From: Effrenium voratum
Lineage: Eukaryota; Sar; Dinophyceae; Suessiales; Symbiodiniaceae
DNA: 64,000 bases
Assembly: GCA_963377175.1 (NCBI GenBank)
Contig: CAUJNA010000535.1
Span: forward strand, 630,001-694,000
Reading direction: 5' to 3'
The notes under the pieces were generated by a model. The model was not told where the DNA came from. It did no database searches and saw nothing but the letters and a program-made list of their open reading frames with translations. The translations under genes were made by a program, and so were the position numbers. This document shows, one piece after another, positions 1 to 14,099 of the stretch. Within the stretch, counting starts at the first letter, position 1. Each line of letters opens with the position of its first letter.

Positions 1-299
1 ACCTGTTTTAGGGGGGGCAACCTATATATATATATATGGTACCCCCCCCCCCGTACGCAGGTCTTGTTGCATCATGTATCAAAACCGTTGATATTTACAG
101 TGTATTTGGATTGAACTCATGCATTTTCTGCAAGGCCATTTTGTGGACCAAAAAACCCAAAAACAAAAAAACAAAAAAACAACAACCCCAAAAAAACAAA
201 AAAAACAATCCTAGCCCCCACCATGGCTGGGATTCCTTGGTTTTTTGGTCTTTTGGTCCAGGGAAATGTTGCGCAACAAATTCCAAATGTTGCGCAACA

Positions 300-3200
300 T
301 TTGCGGAGCATGAGAGGATATGTGAACCTTTGTGAAAGAAGGCATGTTCTGGGTGAGAGGATATGTGAATTTTCTGTAGAGAAGAGTTATTGAAAAAGAC
401 ATGTTTTGTGTGAGATGATATGTGAGTCTTTGTGGAAGAGTCAGGGTTACAGTGCTTCATAAAAGTACAGCAAAAGACAGTCAATATCATGTAAAACCAC
501 CATTTATGTAACACAAACTGTCCCAGCCATAGCCTGGTTTTATTCTACACAGGGTTCACTTTCCTTGGCAACTCTTTCACATATGCTGCCTTTGTTTCAT
601 TGAAAGAAGTCTTGTAAAAAGACATGTTGGGTGAGAGGATGTGTGAATTTTCTGTGGAAGAGTCTTTGAATGAAACAAGGCATGGTTTGTGTGGGAAGAT
701 ATGTGAGTTATCTGTGGAAGAGCCTCTGAAAGAAGGCATGGTTTGCGTGGGCGGATATGTGAATTGAATTGTGTGTGGAAGAGCCATTGAAAAAGGGCAT
801 GGGTTTGGTGAGGGGATATGTGATTCCTTGTGAAAGAAGGCATGCAAAAAGACATGTTTGGGTGAGAGGGTGAATGAAGTTTCTGTAGATGAGAGTTGTT
901 GAAAAGACATGCTTTGTGTGAGATGATGTGTGAATATTCTGTGGAAGGGTCTTTGAAAGAAGGGGTTTGTGTGGGAAGATATGTGAATTTGCTGTGGAAC
1001 AGCCTTTGAAAAGTGGCATGTTTTGGTGAGAGGATATGTGAACCTTTGTGAAAGAAGACATGTTCTGGGTGAGAGGATGTGTGAATATTCTGTAGAGAAG
1101 AGTTGTTGACAAAGACATGTTTTTGTGCGAGATGATATGTGGGTCTTTGTGGAAGAGTCAGGGTTACAGTGATTCATAAAAGTACAGCAAAAGACAGTCA
1201 ATATCATGTAAAACCACCATTTATGTAACACAAACTGTCCCAGCCGTAGCCTGGCTTGATTCTACACAGGGTTCACTTTCCTTGGCAACTCTTTCAACTA
1301 TGCTGCCTTTGTTTCATTGAAAGAAGACATGTAAAAAGACATGTGTTGGGTGAGAGGATGTGTGAATTTTCTGTGGAAGAGTCTTTGAATGAAACAAGGC
1401 ATGGTTTGTGTGGGAAGATCTGTGAATTTTCTGTGGAAGAGCCTTGAAAAAGGCATGTTTTGGTGAGAGGATATGTGAACCTTTGTGAAAGAAGGCATGT
1501 AAAAAGACATGTTTTGGGTGAGAGGATGAATGAAGTTTCTGTAGATGAGAGTTATTGAAAAGACATGTTTTGTGTGAGATGATATGTGAGTCTTTGTGGA
1601 AGAGTCAGGGTTACAGTGCTTCATAAAAGTACAGCAAAAGACAGTCAATATCATGTAAAACCACCATTTATGTAACACAAACTGTCCCAGCCATAGCCTG
1701 GCTTGATTCTACACAGGGTTCACTTTCCTTGGCAACTCTTTCACTTATGCTGCCTTTGTTTCATTGAAAGAAGACATGTAAAAAGACATGTTGGGTGAGA
1801 GGATGTGAATTTTCTGTGGAAGAGTCTTTGAATGAAACAAGGCATGGTTTGTGTGGGAAGATATGTGAGTTATTTGTGGAAGAGCCTTTGAAAGAAGGCA
1901 TGGTTTGTGTGGGAAGATATGTGAATTGAATTGTGTGTGGAAGAGCCATTAAAAAAGGGCATGGGTTTGGTGAGGGGATATGTGATTCCTTGCGAAAGAA
2001 GGCATGCAAAAAGACATGTTTGGGTGAGAGGATGAATGAAGTTTCTGTAGATGAGAGTTATTGAAAAGACATGCTTTGTGTGAATATTCTGTGGAAGGGT
2101 CTTTGAAAGAAGGGTTTGTGTGGGAAGATATGTGAATTTGCTGTGGAACAGCCTTTGAAAAGTGGCATGTTTTGGTGAGAGGATGTGTGAACCTTTGTGA
2201 AAGAAGACATGTTCTGGGTGAGAGGATGTGTGATTTTTTTGTAGAGAAGAGTTGTTGACAAAGACATGTTTTTGTGCGAGATGATATGTGGGTCTTTGTG
2301 GAAGAGTCAGGGTTACAGTGATGCATAAAAGTACAGCAAAAGACAGTCAATTTCATGTAAAACCACCATTTATGTAACACAAACTGTCCCAGCCATAGCC
2401 TGGTTTTATTCTACACAGGGTTCACTTTCCTTGACAACTCTTTCACATATGCTGCCTTTGTTTCATTGAAAGAAGACATGTAAAAAGACATGTTGGGTGA
2501 GAGGATGTGTGAATTTTCTGTGGCAGAGTCTTTGAATGAAACAAGGCATGGTTTGTGTGGGAAGATCTGTGAATGTTCTGTGGAAGAGCCTTTGAAAAAG
2601 GCATGTTTTGGTGAGAGGATATGTGAACCTTTGTGAAAGAAGGCATGTAAAAAGACATGTTTTGGGTGAAAGGATGAATGAAGTTTCTGTAGATGAGAGT
2701 TATTGAAAAGACATGCTTTGTGTGAGATGATGTGTGAATATTCTGTGGACGGGTCTTTGAAAGAAGGGGTTTGTGTGGGAAGATATGTGAATTTGCTGTG
2801 GAACAGCCTTTGAAAAGTGGCATGTTTTGGTGAGAGGATATGTGAACCTTTGTGAAAGAAGACATGTTCTGGGTGAGAGGATGTGTGAATTTCTGTAGAG
2901 AAGAGTTGTTGACAAAGACATGTTTTTGTGCGAGATGATATGTGGGTCTTTGTGGAAGAGTCAGGGTTACAGTGATTCATAAAAGTACGGCAAAAGACAG
3001 TCAATATCATGTAAAACCACCATTTATGTAACACAAACTGTCCCAGCCATAGCCTGGCTTGATTCTACACAGGGTTCACTTTCCTTGGCAACTCTTTCAC
3101 TTATGCTGCCTTTGTTTCATTGAAAGAAGACATGTAAAAAGACATGTTGGGTGAGAGGACGTGTGAATTTTCTGTGGAAGAGTCTTTGAATGAAACAAGG

Positions 3201-3310
3201 CATGGTTTGTGTGGGAAGATATGTGAGTTATTTGTGGAAGAGCCTTTGAAAGAAGGCATGGTTTGTGTGGGAAGATATGTGAATTGCATTGTGTGTGGAA
3301 GAGCCATTAA
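300..3310. repeat. Higher-order tandem repeat block
   Basis: A conserved core of about 140 bp, starting TCAGGGTTACAGTG and ending in GTTTCATTGAAAGAAG, recurs at about 441, 1158, 1605, 2307 and 2961 (spacings about 717, 447, 702 and 654 bp). Between cores lie variable numbers of degenerate 35-50 bp units built on GTGAGAGGATATGTGAA, TCTGTGGAAGAG and TTTGAAAGAAGGCATG. A last incomplete unit stops near 3310, where the sequence changes abruptly. Minus-strand frames of 126-228 codons run through every copy and share their first residues (MLHKWWFYMILTVFC), but overlapping frames are open too, so this is annotated as a repeat and not as genes. Confidence 0.9.
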
Positions 3311-3455
3311 AGAAGGGCATGGGTCACGTCCAAGGCGTCTTTCTTCAATGAGGCAAACCGCCTTCCTCTGGTCTCCCAGGGTGCAAATCTGAGCTGCTTC
3401 TTGCTGCCTGCTTCCGCGGTCAAAGCACATCTGAACCAAGCCCAAACCTGGGTAC

Positions 3456-3610
3456 CTGGGGGGGGGGGGGGGTAGCATATACATATATATATATATATAC
3501 ATATTTGATCATATACCATATATGTAGTATACTGGAGTTTTCTTAAGGGCCTACGATATACATTAATATATCTATCTATCTATATATATATATATGTATA
3601 TGTATGTATA
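3456..3610. repeat. Poly-G run and TA-rich microsatellites
   Basis: A run of about 15 G residues is followed by TA/CATA dinucleotide tracts and a short TCTA tract up to about 3610. It is simple-sequence DNA with no coding signal. Confidence 0.85.
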
Positions 3611-6600
3611 TGTGGGTGGATGTGAGCATGGATATTCAAAACCGAATCCCCAATGATTAGCGGATTGCGGATGCGGTTTGCGGATTGGATTATGCGGTCT
3701 ACGCATTACGGATCATGGGTTGCATAGTATTTCAGTGCATAAGGTTTCGAAGTTGCAAGGTTTCCAGATTGCAGATTAAGAAGATTACTAACCAGAACGG
3801 GCTAAGCGGATTGTGAACTGTGATCAGGCCCCAATGAATTTCGAACAGGCTAGATGAATCATGGTATATACAATTTAACATATACGCATACGTATCCCTG
3901 GTTGACATTCGTCCATGCCCTGTAAAAGTTAGCCACCAACATAGGGTCCCCTGTAATTCCCAGTGCCATGTGCCCAGAGAACGTCTCCTTTTGCAGGGAA
4001 GCCTTGTGCAAGAGTTGGAATAGATGATAAGCTGTGGGATAAACTACCTATTGGTCCCGGGCCTTGGGTCCCACCTGAATGGCATCCGTGCTGATCAGCG
4101 AGTGTTTTGTTTGGCACATGTGTGCATGTATAACTTCCCCAGTGGTTCCGAGCACTTATGTTGGGGGCCCCTGGGCAACTCATTCCATCAGTAAAGTAAG
4201 ACAACAACCTGCACCGCTATGATGGGAAAATGCAGGGTGCTAATGCCCAAGGTTCCAATTAAATCTCCTGTGTTCATCGTCGGGCCGGGTCCCCCCAAGT
4301 ACTCACAAGGCTTTGGTTTTCGGGGGGTCAGGGGCCCCAAGCCGGGCGCTGTTTGCGCTGTTTGCGAGGTCGCGTACTTGTGCAAACGAAGGCTCTCGGG
4401 TTCAAGATCGATCCGCGGGAATGTGGGCAACGGGAAACCAGAAATGAGAACCCAAGTTGATTTTCAAATGCGATGTTGTTTTCGGGGCCCAGGAGCAATT
4501 GAGCGGAGGTGGTCGCTTTGGGGTGGAACTGGACTTTGGCGAGGAATTGATGGGACTGGCAAACTCACCTAGAAATGCCTCGTTAGCTTCCATGCCATCT
4601 GCAGGCAAGCATTTTTTCTGGAGCCCATCTCAAAGATTCAGCTACGTACGCTTTGTTGGGCAACACGGTGCATGTGAGGGGCTTGTGATTTCAAAGACAA
4701 ACATGTATGGATTGTTCTGTGATATTTCGGGAATCTGTTCGGAAGATTGTGTTTTCAGGAGAAGCGGCCAGTCAGCTGCAGGGGGAGGCAGCTAGAGGGA
4801 TCACCTTGGCTTTGATGATTGACTGATCTTGCCTGGGTTGGTATAAAGGAGTGGCGCATTGTGTGTGTGTGTGGTTGTGTTACTGGTAGCCTTTTTAGCA
4901 TCCAAATTGGACTGCATAGCGTCTTGCCAGTGTGCCCCCGCTGAGTCGCATCCTTCCCGGTTGACGTGCTTGCAATGCTCAACAAACAGCACAAAGCTCC
5001 CTGAGAACTATTGCCAGTGCTTTCCACAGCCATTGCAAGGACCCTGTCCAAGAGACCCATTGCTCTCCCCATCATATTGTGTTTTAACTACGTGTCTAGA
5101 GCTTTGGTTGGCTTGAACCCCGCGTCCCAGCCCCCGCCCCTCTCTCTTGCCTTGCAGTAGTGCCTTAGGTCGGGAACCATTGGGTTGGCATTCCATGGCA
5201 AGTTTGGCAGGCGGCTTGCCAGTTTCCAACCGCGCATCAATGTGCAGAAAAAGACATGATTCACATGGCTGCGTGTTGAATCTACGGATATTCTTAATGG
5301 TTTGGCTTTCCTTCTGCATCGTTTTGTTTCGTTGCCACATCCAAGAAAGGCCCCCAGTTTTGACACCGTTTCAACTGGCAGTGTATGATTGCGTCCCATG
5401 GGCCCAAAAGCGGTGGGTTTTCCATGGCTATAGATTAATTCCCAGGGTCTACATACTCAGCCTTTCACGCAAACGAGCCACGAATGATAGGGGTGTTGGC
5501 ATGTAGCCCTCTCACCCTTCGGGTGAATGACCCTGAAAGGCTTGCTGTTGTTCATACGTTTTTTCCTCAGGCACATACTCACAACGTGGGCTGGGCCGTG
5601 GAACCAACGGACATGCTGAAACTCTTGAATAGTTGCATCAATACAAAGACATTGAGAGCTACAGCAAGGTCACAGCGATTGAGCTTCTTCCAACTAGTGA
5701 AGCTTTTCCGAGTTACCACAGTACCGCTCGTGCTTTTCTTGTTCCAGCCTTAGGTGTTGGAAGGCACTAGACTGGACTATCTAAACCACTGGTTTTAAAG
5801 ACATGTATAGTACTTGAGTAGCCAACTGATCACTGGATGAAATTGGAGGGGGCACATCTCCCCTGATGCTTGCAACGTGAAGATGATCATATGATTCATA
5901 CATGAGTGTGCCTCGTGAATTGTTTGTTTCGGTTGTTCTCTTAAACCCTTCATGTAGGGGTTTGCCGATGTGACCCTGCTGGATTTGAGGTTGGGTAAGC
6001 CGCCAGCGAGTTTTCCGCAAGGACCAGTGTTTATTATCAAAGACACGGTGCTGTTGAAGGGAACGCGGCAAGAGCAGAACGGGCTTTGAAAGCTTTGGCC
6101 AGCCAGCGTGTGGGCTCTTCTCCATGAGAAATCCTCGTCAATCTTGTGCTTCGGTTTACATCCATGGTTCTATGTATAACCTTTCGATACCATGCGTTGG
6201 CCCGCGATATGTATGATTAGAGGAAAGTCCCAAAGGGAGCCAATCAGTGCAAAGGTCCTGGGAGTTGACTTGGCGGCGCATCCGACCGCGCAGGGTGAAG
6301 ACGGTGAAGCGGCCGCGGACGGCCTTCAAGGATTAGCAGGAGGTCGGCGATATGCTTAGGCTTCATCACTAGCGAGCTGCTTGGCGGTAGAGCAAGCATG
6401 ATGAAGGTTGTTACTTGGGGAGTTCTTAGGTTCAGGCTGTGAGTCATAAGAATCATCCAGGCAGGACCCGGTGCTGATGTTGTTATGCTTGAAGAAGCAT
6501 CCGCAACATCCTGCTGACGTGGAGGCCAATTTTCCAGCTTAGAGCAGCTGAATGCAAATTCAATGATTGTGGCTGGCAAGTGCCACGTTGTGGCGGTAGC

Positions 6601-9600
6601 ACTGCCCACTTGCAGTTGAGGTGAGCACCTCACTGTGTCACGTGCGCTGCATTTGCGCACTCGTCCAAAGACTTCGCTAGTCTTGCATTGTTTTGATTTG
6701 AGGTTGATCCAAACAATGTGTCCTGGGTGCACGTGTTGAGGCACTTTTGCATTGCTTGTCGTGCTGGCCAGTTCAACTCATGATTGATAGTAGTGGTGGT
6801 GACAATCATGCTGTTAGCTGCTGCGGCTGCGGCTCGCTTGCTGCTTGTTGCGTTTATGGACAATGTGCAGGGCAGTTAGCATGGCTTAGAATCAGTTTAG
6901 TTTGTGCGGTACACTGTTCACCAGGCGACTCACACGAAGTTGCTGCTCAGGGTTCCTGCTAAATTTGCCGCATGCAGAGGGCAGACATCTGATTGAGACA
7001 ACTTCAAGCCTTGCCACCGGTAATGCTTGTTTGCAGCTTGCAACCACCAATGGTTGAGGGGCAGACAATAGTTAGTTGAATGCCGGACTATCTTGTCTTG
7101 GGCCGGGACTGCCTCATTGGGGTTTGTTGAGGTCTTCACCCTGCGGACAATTTGATTGCTCACATACCACTTCACAGGCGTACCTCGCCCTCGCTGTCCT
7201 TGGTTGGATAGTTGGATTGCGTACAGATTATTTTCTGACTTGCAGCCCGCACTCGCAGGTTTTGGGCTGAATTCACATAAATTTGGCATGAACCCCTTTG
7301 CAGACAGGACAAATCCTGACATCAACCTTCTCAGGGTGCTTGAGGGGCCAATATATGAGCAAATCACCCAAAGACTTTCCGACAGCCACATCCTTGGTGC
7401 TTCGTTTGCTACCGAGTCCGGCCCAAGACATCGGTGGAGATCAGCTTTTGGATGTTGTCTATGCCTGTATGTTGCAGCTCGCTGAGTGAACTACTTGAAA
7501 GATGGGCTGTTGCACAAGTTTGTTGGGCTCATGAAGACAATCGCTCCGGAACACTTGACATGGTGGTGCCTCTCAAAAGGTACATGTCATGGCAATCTGT
7601 ACGCATGGACATTGTCCACAGGGATTTGTGCGCCCTTCCACTCATGTTCATTTCAACCTGACCTTCTCATGTACATTGTGCTGCCCGCCTACTGGAAGTG
7701 CCAAACAGGCGGGCTTTCTGATGAGATAGTGCTTACGAAGCGCAGAAATGGAACACGGGCAAAGCAGAAAGCGGCAGGTCAGTCCTGTGGCCTCTATGGT
7801 AGAAGTTAGCCCCCAGATGCGCAAAAAATATGCATATTCCTGCTCTGTGTCAGCAATCCTCAACACAACTAAGCCACAAGGCTAGACACTTGGTACTGGG
7901 TGTGTTGGTTGTTCTTTTTCCAGGGGCCAAATTTCTAGCCAAAGCATTTGCAGATATTTGTGGACAGCCGACCTGCGTGCGTTTGCCTTTGAGAGTGATC
8001 CAACTGCCTAATGACCGTTCTGCACCGCAGTCAACCAGAAAGCAACGGCAATACAGGTAGCTCTCCCTGCTTTTCGGTGAACATCACTCTTCACTCCGCT
8101 TTTGAGTGAGCGGTCCGTGTTTAAAGGGAACAAACCAGCATGGACAACCTTGTGATGTGTCCCTCGTTTGATGCCTATCGAGCCTTGTTTAGGGTCACGC
8201 TGTTTTCAGCGCCCCACCCATCTGTGGTTGTTTTCAAGTATGGCATTCATTCGATCGTTGGGTGCATTTCTTTTGGTTTTAGCGGTGGTAGCTGCACGGG
8301 TCTGTCAGCGGTAGTTAACTAGCCAGGATTGAATCTCCAGTTGGTATAGCTGCCTCGGAACCTCTCTCAAGATGAGGTGCTGAAATTGGTTTTGGTTCCC
8401 AATGGTTATGATGACAAGGATGGGAATGACTTGACACAACTAATTTCACGCACAGCTGAGGTGTTCATTCAATTTATTGTGCTGTCTTTGGCTTCACGCC
8501 CATTCGCGCGTTTCTTATGGCCATTCACGCGCAGGGGCGCGGGTGTCTGCCTGCATGCACGTCACTTCAACACTTTATATTGGCTTTGCCTCGAATTAGC
8601 CGTGTCACTGCCACATGTTTGGAAGGTGGCCTTTTGAGCGAATGGATGTGTACTGGTGTGCGAACGAGTTTTGTTGTGAAGAGTGTGCTGGAACGAGTTT
8701 TGTTGTACTGATGTGCACTGGTGTATATACTAGTGCTAGAGCCAGAGTTTTGTTGTGAAGGGTGTGCGAACGACCCGCGCAGGATGCAGCTCTTCAGGCT
8801 CTGCGGCAAGCGCCAAAGACTAGCAGCGACCTCAGCCAATCTTTGGTCACATAGGTGTCTATGTGTGTTCTGGCCCATTGTTAAGTTGGTTTAAAGGGAA
8901 GCCAAATTGGAATCTGAAACCCGAAGCAAGCAGGGCGATTCAGTGCTGATGTCTGTGTTGAGGTGATGCCGCGTGGGATGGTATTGTAGTGCTTCACTTC
9001 ATGTCAAAGCCGCATTGCTCACCTGGGTCTGGGTTGTCCCCACCTGATGCGTGGCTTCCTTTGAGCTACGCTGACAAAGATAAAGACTCTGCAAGCCGAC
9101 ATTCATTCCCTTCAGACATTGCCCCATGGTCGCAGTTGGGTTTTCCCTGCTGTCCTGACGGTGGAGTTTAGAACCTTTGCGCCGGGTCATATCAGATCCG
9201 CTTAGGATTTCGGGCAGCAGTGGCAAGGATCTTTACTGAGTGAAAAGGGCTGGAATCCTGTTGGCTCCCTTTGAAGAAGCCCAACAAACATGGTACAAGG
9301 AACACCCAACCAACGGTTTTGGCCCTGCGCGTGTGGACATCCTGCCACAAGGCGCCAGATGCTGGACCTCAGGCACGCACCTGTTGTGCACCAGGGAGGG
9401 GGTGCCCGGAAATCGAAAGAAGCTGAAATATGTTGTTCAGCAGCAATTGCATAAACCAGGTGGAAGAGGAAGGGAAAGTGAAGGATCCTTCTATGGGACA
9501 CGATGGGACACCACCCAAGATTCATGAAACTAGCCAAACGTGTGGTGCTGGGCACGTCAATAAGGCGGGTATGTGTCAAAGCGAGCTTGGATGGGAACTC

Positions 9601-11523
9601 ATGTCGAACCAACCACGTCCCCGAGTTTCGACACTGTGGATTTGTTCCCTGGCTGGTGGCTTCCAATTGCCTGCTGGTCACAACCCCATGGTCTTTAAAA
9701 AAAACTGTGAAGGCAATATTGTGCTTGTTTCAGCCGTGGAAACAGACAGATTTACATTGCAACATTTTGTGAATCTAGTCAATTCTGTTGAGCTGGCCTT
9801 GGCAATGGTCAGTGACAGGAGGATCTGGCAGCGCAAGATCCTGCGACCAGACTAAGGACGGGGGGAGGCTACGGCCCAAACAAGTCCAAGCACAGGCCAA
9901 TCCAAGGAACCCAGTACGCCTACGGGACCCTTCATACATCTTTCTCTTTGTAGAAGATGAATACTGAACGGGGGGCCACGCTATTCTTGGGTGGGGATCA
10001 ACTGACCTTCGCCAAACGGAGTGCAGTGTTTGCGTTTCCCTTATTCTAATCTCAATCAACATTTGTTCGAAGGATGGCGAGCTGGGTCTGACGGTTGCCT
10101 GGAGATTCAGGGCCCCCAAGATTTCCAAGTGTTTATCCGCCAAGGAATTCCTGGTTGCTGAGCATGTTTGGCTTGAAACCAAAAGCGTAGGCACACCTGT
10201 TGCCGGCGCGCCTGGCGGTGCCTACGAATGGAGACACCCTCCCACTTTCAGTTGATTGCCGAAAGCAAATGCTCGTCAACAAACCAATCGGGAGTTCCCA
10301 TACGACTCCTAAAGCGGCCGCCCTTTGCTTAACGTGCAAAGTTTGAATCATTGGCACAGTGACGTCATTTAGGAATGCCTGAATGCCTTTGCCAAGCTAT
10401 CGTGAGGGTGCACTAGGAACGATGCACCCCAGTCCACGTGGCACCTTGCCAGCTTTGCAGAAACTGAACGAACCTTGCCATTTTCTGAACACCCATATGG
10501 TGTATTTGTGTATACCAATCGATTAATCTACCGTCTGCAGCAACTTGGTATGTGATGTGAAGCGTGCTGTTTGCATTGCCTCTTTTTCCTTGGGGTGTGC
10601 AATCCAGTTCCTGGCTGGCACACGCCTTGAGAACTCTGCGGCTTCAGTATGGCCCAGACACCACAGTAGAGGGAGATATTGGCAAGTCACATGGCCAGAT
10701 CCTGCAGGAGCATCTCTGAGGGAGCTGAGCTGTTGCAACTCGGAGCGTTGTGATTTGCCATTTTCATGATTGCTTGTTGAGGAATGGGCTTCTGCGGCAT
10801 AGAGATCGAATGGCTGGTTTGGGGGTGCCGAATGCTTCAATTACATCCAATACTCCAAGGTGGTGCAGCTTTGTGTGCAAACTTATGTCACCTGGTGAGG
10901 CCTGGAAATAGAAACTTGACGAACATGAATCAAACTGGTCCCATGTTGCAGCAGCCAAGATGCAAGTGTTCCTTTGAACCCTTGGCAAAATGCTGGGATC
11001 AGTACTGTTTCAACAGGAAGGGTCAGACATTGGGCCAAAGTTGCATTTGGAATACGTGCCAGGAGGCAGCGTGCGCCCTGCCCGTGTTGCCAGTCTGAGA
11101 AGGGATTGCCAAGTGGCTGATAAGCGTTTCCACCAGGTTCAGGCTCCTGTTGTTCATGCTTGGTTGAAGGTGGACATGTTCATGGCTGGTTAAATAGGAT
11201 GTGGTGTACAGACTTAGGCTTGCTTTAGAAGGTGTTTTGGCAGGTTTGTAAGCCTTGCAACACAGGCCAATGATAAGTGTAAATTCTGATTGCGACCATG
11301 ATGACGCTGGCGACGCGCAAAGTCCAAATAATCTTTGTTATAAATGTCCAAGCACGCGATATATGCAGACATTGCAGAGGCGCAATATCCGTAGTTGAAG
11401 TGCAGGAGCAGGCTTGAAATAAAGTGACCCTCCCATTGGCTTGCACGGATATTTCTCATTATTTCTCCCTCTAGACAGCTTAGGCGAAGGGGTTTGGCCA
11501 CTTTGCCCCTGTTTGCTTGCCAG
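3611..11523. other. No recognisable gene; intergenic or long-intron DNA
   Basis: I find no frame with a recognisable domain on either strand. Open frames are all under about 170 codons and lack family motifs. Minor structure includes GCGGATTG-like short repeats near 3655-3700, a GT run at 4860, and repeated CGAGTTTTGTTGTGAAG units at about 8665-8780. One GC-rich exon-like island at 6255-6330 is listed separately. Upstream PKS domains, if any, could hide here as exons too short or too diverged to see. Confidence 0.5.
6255..6330 (+). CDS. GC-rich exon-like island, unidentified
   Basis: This 76-bp GC-rich stretch begins after CAAAG and ends TTCAAG before GATTAG, so it has AG|G at both borders like the PKS exons. 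Two + frames are open: one is basic (including TWRRIRPRRVKTVKRP) and the other acidic and Ala-rich (GEDGEAAADGLQ). I recognise no family. It may be an upstream exon of the PKS gene or a chance island. Confidence 0.2.
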
Positions 11524-11570
11524 GTTCAGAGCTGCTGCAGGTGGTCAGGCGGGTAGCAGCAGAGCTGGGA
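11524..11570 (+). CDS. PKS ACP domain, N-terminal helix exon (candidate)
   Basis: After TGCCAG, the frame reads SELLQVVRRVAAELG, which fits helix 1 of a PKS acyl carrier protein (typical pattern LL..VR..VA..LG). A GT donor at 11571 would end the exon; the frame otherwise stays open to a stop at about 11634. It lies upstream of the exon with the clear ACP C-terminal motif, in the right order. The match is short, so chance is possible. Confidence 0.45.
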
Positions 11571-14099
11571 GTCCCTTACGAGGCGCAGAGCGGAGGGGAG
11601 CATGGGTTTGGGCGGTCGACACTCGGCGCGTTCTGAGGTCTTTGCCCTCAGCGCTAGTTTGTGCACTTCAACCAGTTCAACCTACACTTCAGCTACTTCT
11701 TACATTCAGAACTAGGCTCAATGTTTGGTAGCTGACCCCGGACATTGCAATTCAATTCAAAGAGTGGAAAGCAACCCGGCAAGACAGCGGAGTACCTTCA
11801 AGGAATAGCAGGCTCCTATTGGGGTCTCAACGCCAATGTCAATTCTTTGTATCATGTTTTTTTTGTTCTGGCGCAGCAGGAGCTCAATAGTCAACATTCT
11901 GTGATTCTGTGCGCTTGTGGCTTGGCAGCTCGATTGATCGGTGAAAGATACATATATGCAGCTTCCAACAGGCTGTCCAACTCCAAGATAAAACTTCTTC
12001 TGAGAAGGAGCAACTGTTCGCCATGTTTCTTCCATACATGTCATTCAGGCCAACGATTTCTGACGGTCGCCGTACACGACATCATACTGAGACCGTGCCT
12101 GGCTGTTGCTTGAGACGCAGCCTGGGCGCGGAAGTTACGTGTTCTGCATCTGAGAGGGGTGGTGCGCATGACCTTACAAGAACGAAGCGCTTGCCCTGGG
12201 TTTGTATCCAAGAACGAAGCCCGCACGTCCCGAGCCGCATCCCGAGCCGCACTGCAGCTCACTGAATTGAGGGACTGTCATTTTGCTGCTTTCCGGCGGT
12301 GTTGAGCTAAGCTTGGCTTGGTGCCATTGCATGTTCCCTTGAACAGGCCAAACCAGCACACATGTCCATCCCAGTTTGGGTTCCAAGAGTTTTCAGTTGG
12401 TGCTCGGTTGAGAGTTTTATGCCCAAAGGGCGTCACTTCTTCTATGGCTGCCGGGAAACCAAGCAACGCATACATATTTTCTTTCCCCAGAATTGATCCT
12501 CTGAAGTGCACTCGCGAGGGCGATGCCTTAAGCTTAGACTCCGCTGCTGCCGCGCTCTCAGCATCTGGTTCAAAATCGCGACATAGCAGTGGACAACCAG
12601 CAGTCGATCAATTCTTGGGCATCTATGCTTTTGTTTTGAGAGGATGTTGGGGGAGAACTCGCTTTCCACTATGCTTGCAAGTAACACCATTGCCCAGACC
12701 CTTCAAGCACCGCCAGATCAAACATCTGATCGTTTGCTCACTAAGCAGATTGATCAGTTCTTACCATTTTTTGTGCTTCCCAATGCTAGTCCATGGTTAC
12801 AGCCAACAAGGTGACAGCCTTTTGTTTTCAATGACTTGGCGGAGTTTGTAAGTTTTTGACTGGCGACTGGCCATTTTCCGGCCGCCTTTTTTCTGCGACT
12901 TCTAGAGCGTAAAGCGCATGTTTTTTTATTGCAGTCCTTCCACTTTATGGATGGCCAATCTTCACATACCTTCACATCATCAAACTTCCAGCATTTCAGC
13001 TCCGGGTGCTCAGCGGATTGTGTTCAGCAACCTCGGCGATGCCATAAAACTGGAGGGTCGGTTTCATTTCGATTGCCATGGGACGTGGAGGCTTATCCAC
13101 AGATCTCGGGTGGTGTTTCGTGTTTAGCCCGCAGCGAATCGACCGTTGGACCCTTTGGCTTCTGGTGATCTGTGCAGATCAGTTCCCAAGCAGCACACAC
13201 ACACATGTTTCTTGAAGGGTGGCATTTTCAGGTTGGTGGAATTGGAAAAGCCTGCAGTATTTTGACACATACTCTGATGTTTTTCAACAACGGGTGCTGT
13301 CACCGTTCAGGGAGGCTTTGTTTGAAGGTCTGGGGAAGTACAGTCTTCTGCCTTAGCCCAGATCCAACCAACCATTTGGACGTTTGGAGGGTTCTTGATC
13401 CATCCCCAAATCAATGTATAGGATGGGGGTCACATTCTGCGGGACCTTGTGCATTTCCCAGCAAGGAAGCCAATAGGTTGGTCAAGGGAATTGGCGCCAA
13501 GGAAGAGCTCCATGCCTAAGACTTCGGGATTACACAACTTAAGGTCGATTGAACCACCCTAGTACGGGTTTATTGTGGAATAGACCCAACTCAAATCTTG
13601 TGCGGCGAGGCCTTTGGCATCTTCACAAGCTAAGTTGTTTTGGGACATTTGAGCGGATCTCACTGCAAAAACCTTATTAGGCCGTGCGCTTTGCTGCCGC
13701 CTTGGAGACGCAGCTAGGCGCGGGCGGGACGGCGACCCTTCACTCGGTTGCTCGTTGGTTTTGGCGAAATACTTCCCGCGCACTAGCTTGGAGGCAACAA
13801 CAAAAAATAAAAAACATGTAGTTTTACACACGCGCACACACACACACACACACGCTGCCAGTCCATGGGTTTCAGGTGTTTGTTTATTGTTTGCTCAGAC
13901 AAGCATGGTGCCATGCTCGAGCCAAGATTTCCGTTTCTCAAGTGCATGTCAATTTGGGGATGCGTTGCAACGTTGTCACAATGGGGCTACTTGTGCGTCT
14001 AGTGACATGCTGTCCGACTTGAATGTGCGCCCTGATCCAAAGCAGCGTTTGAATCTATCCAGAAGAGTGTGAATGAATGAACAAGGACTGCTTCCGCGT

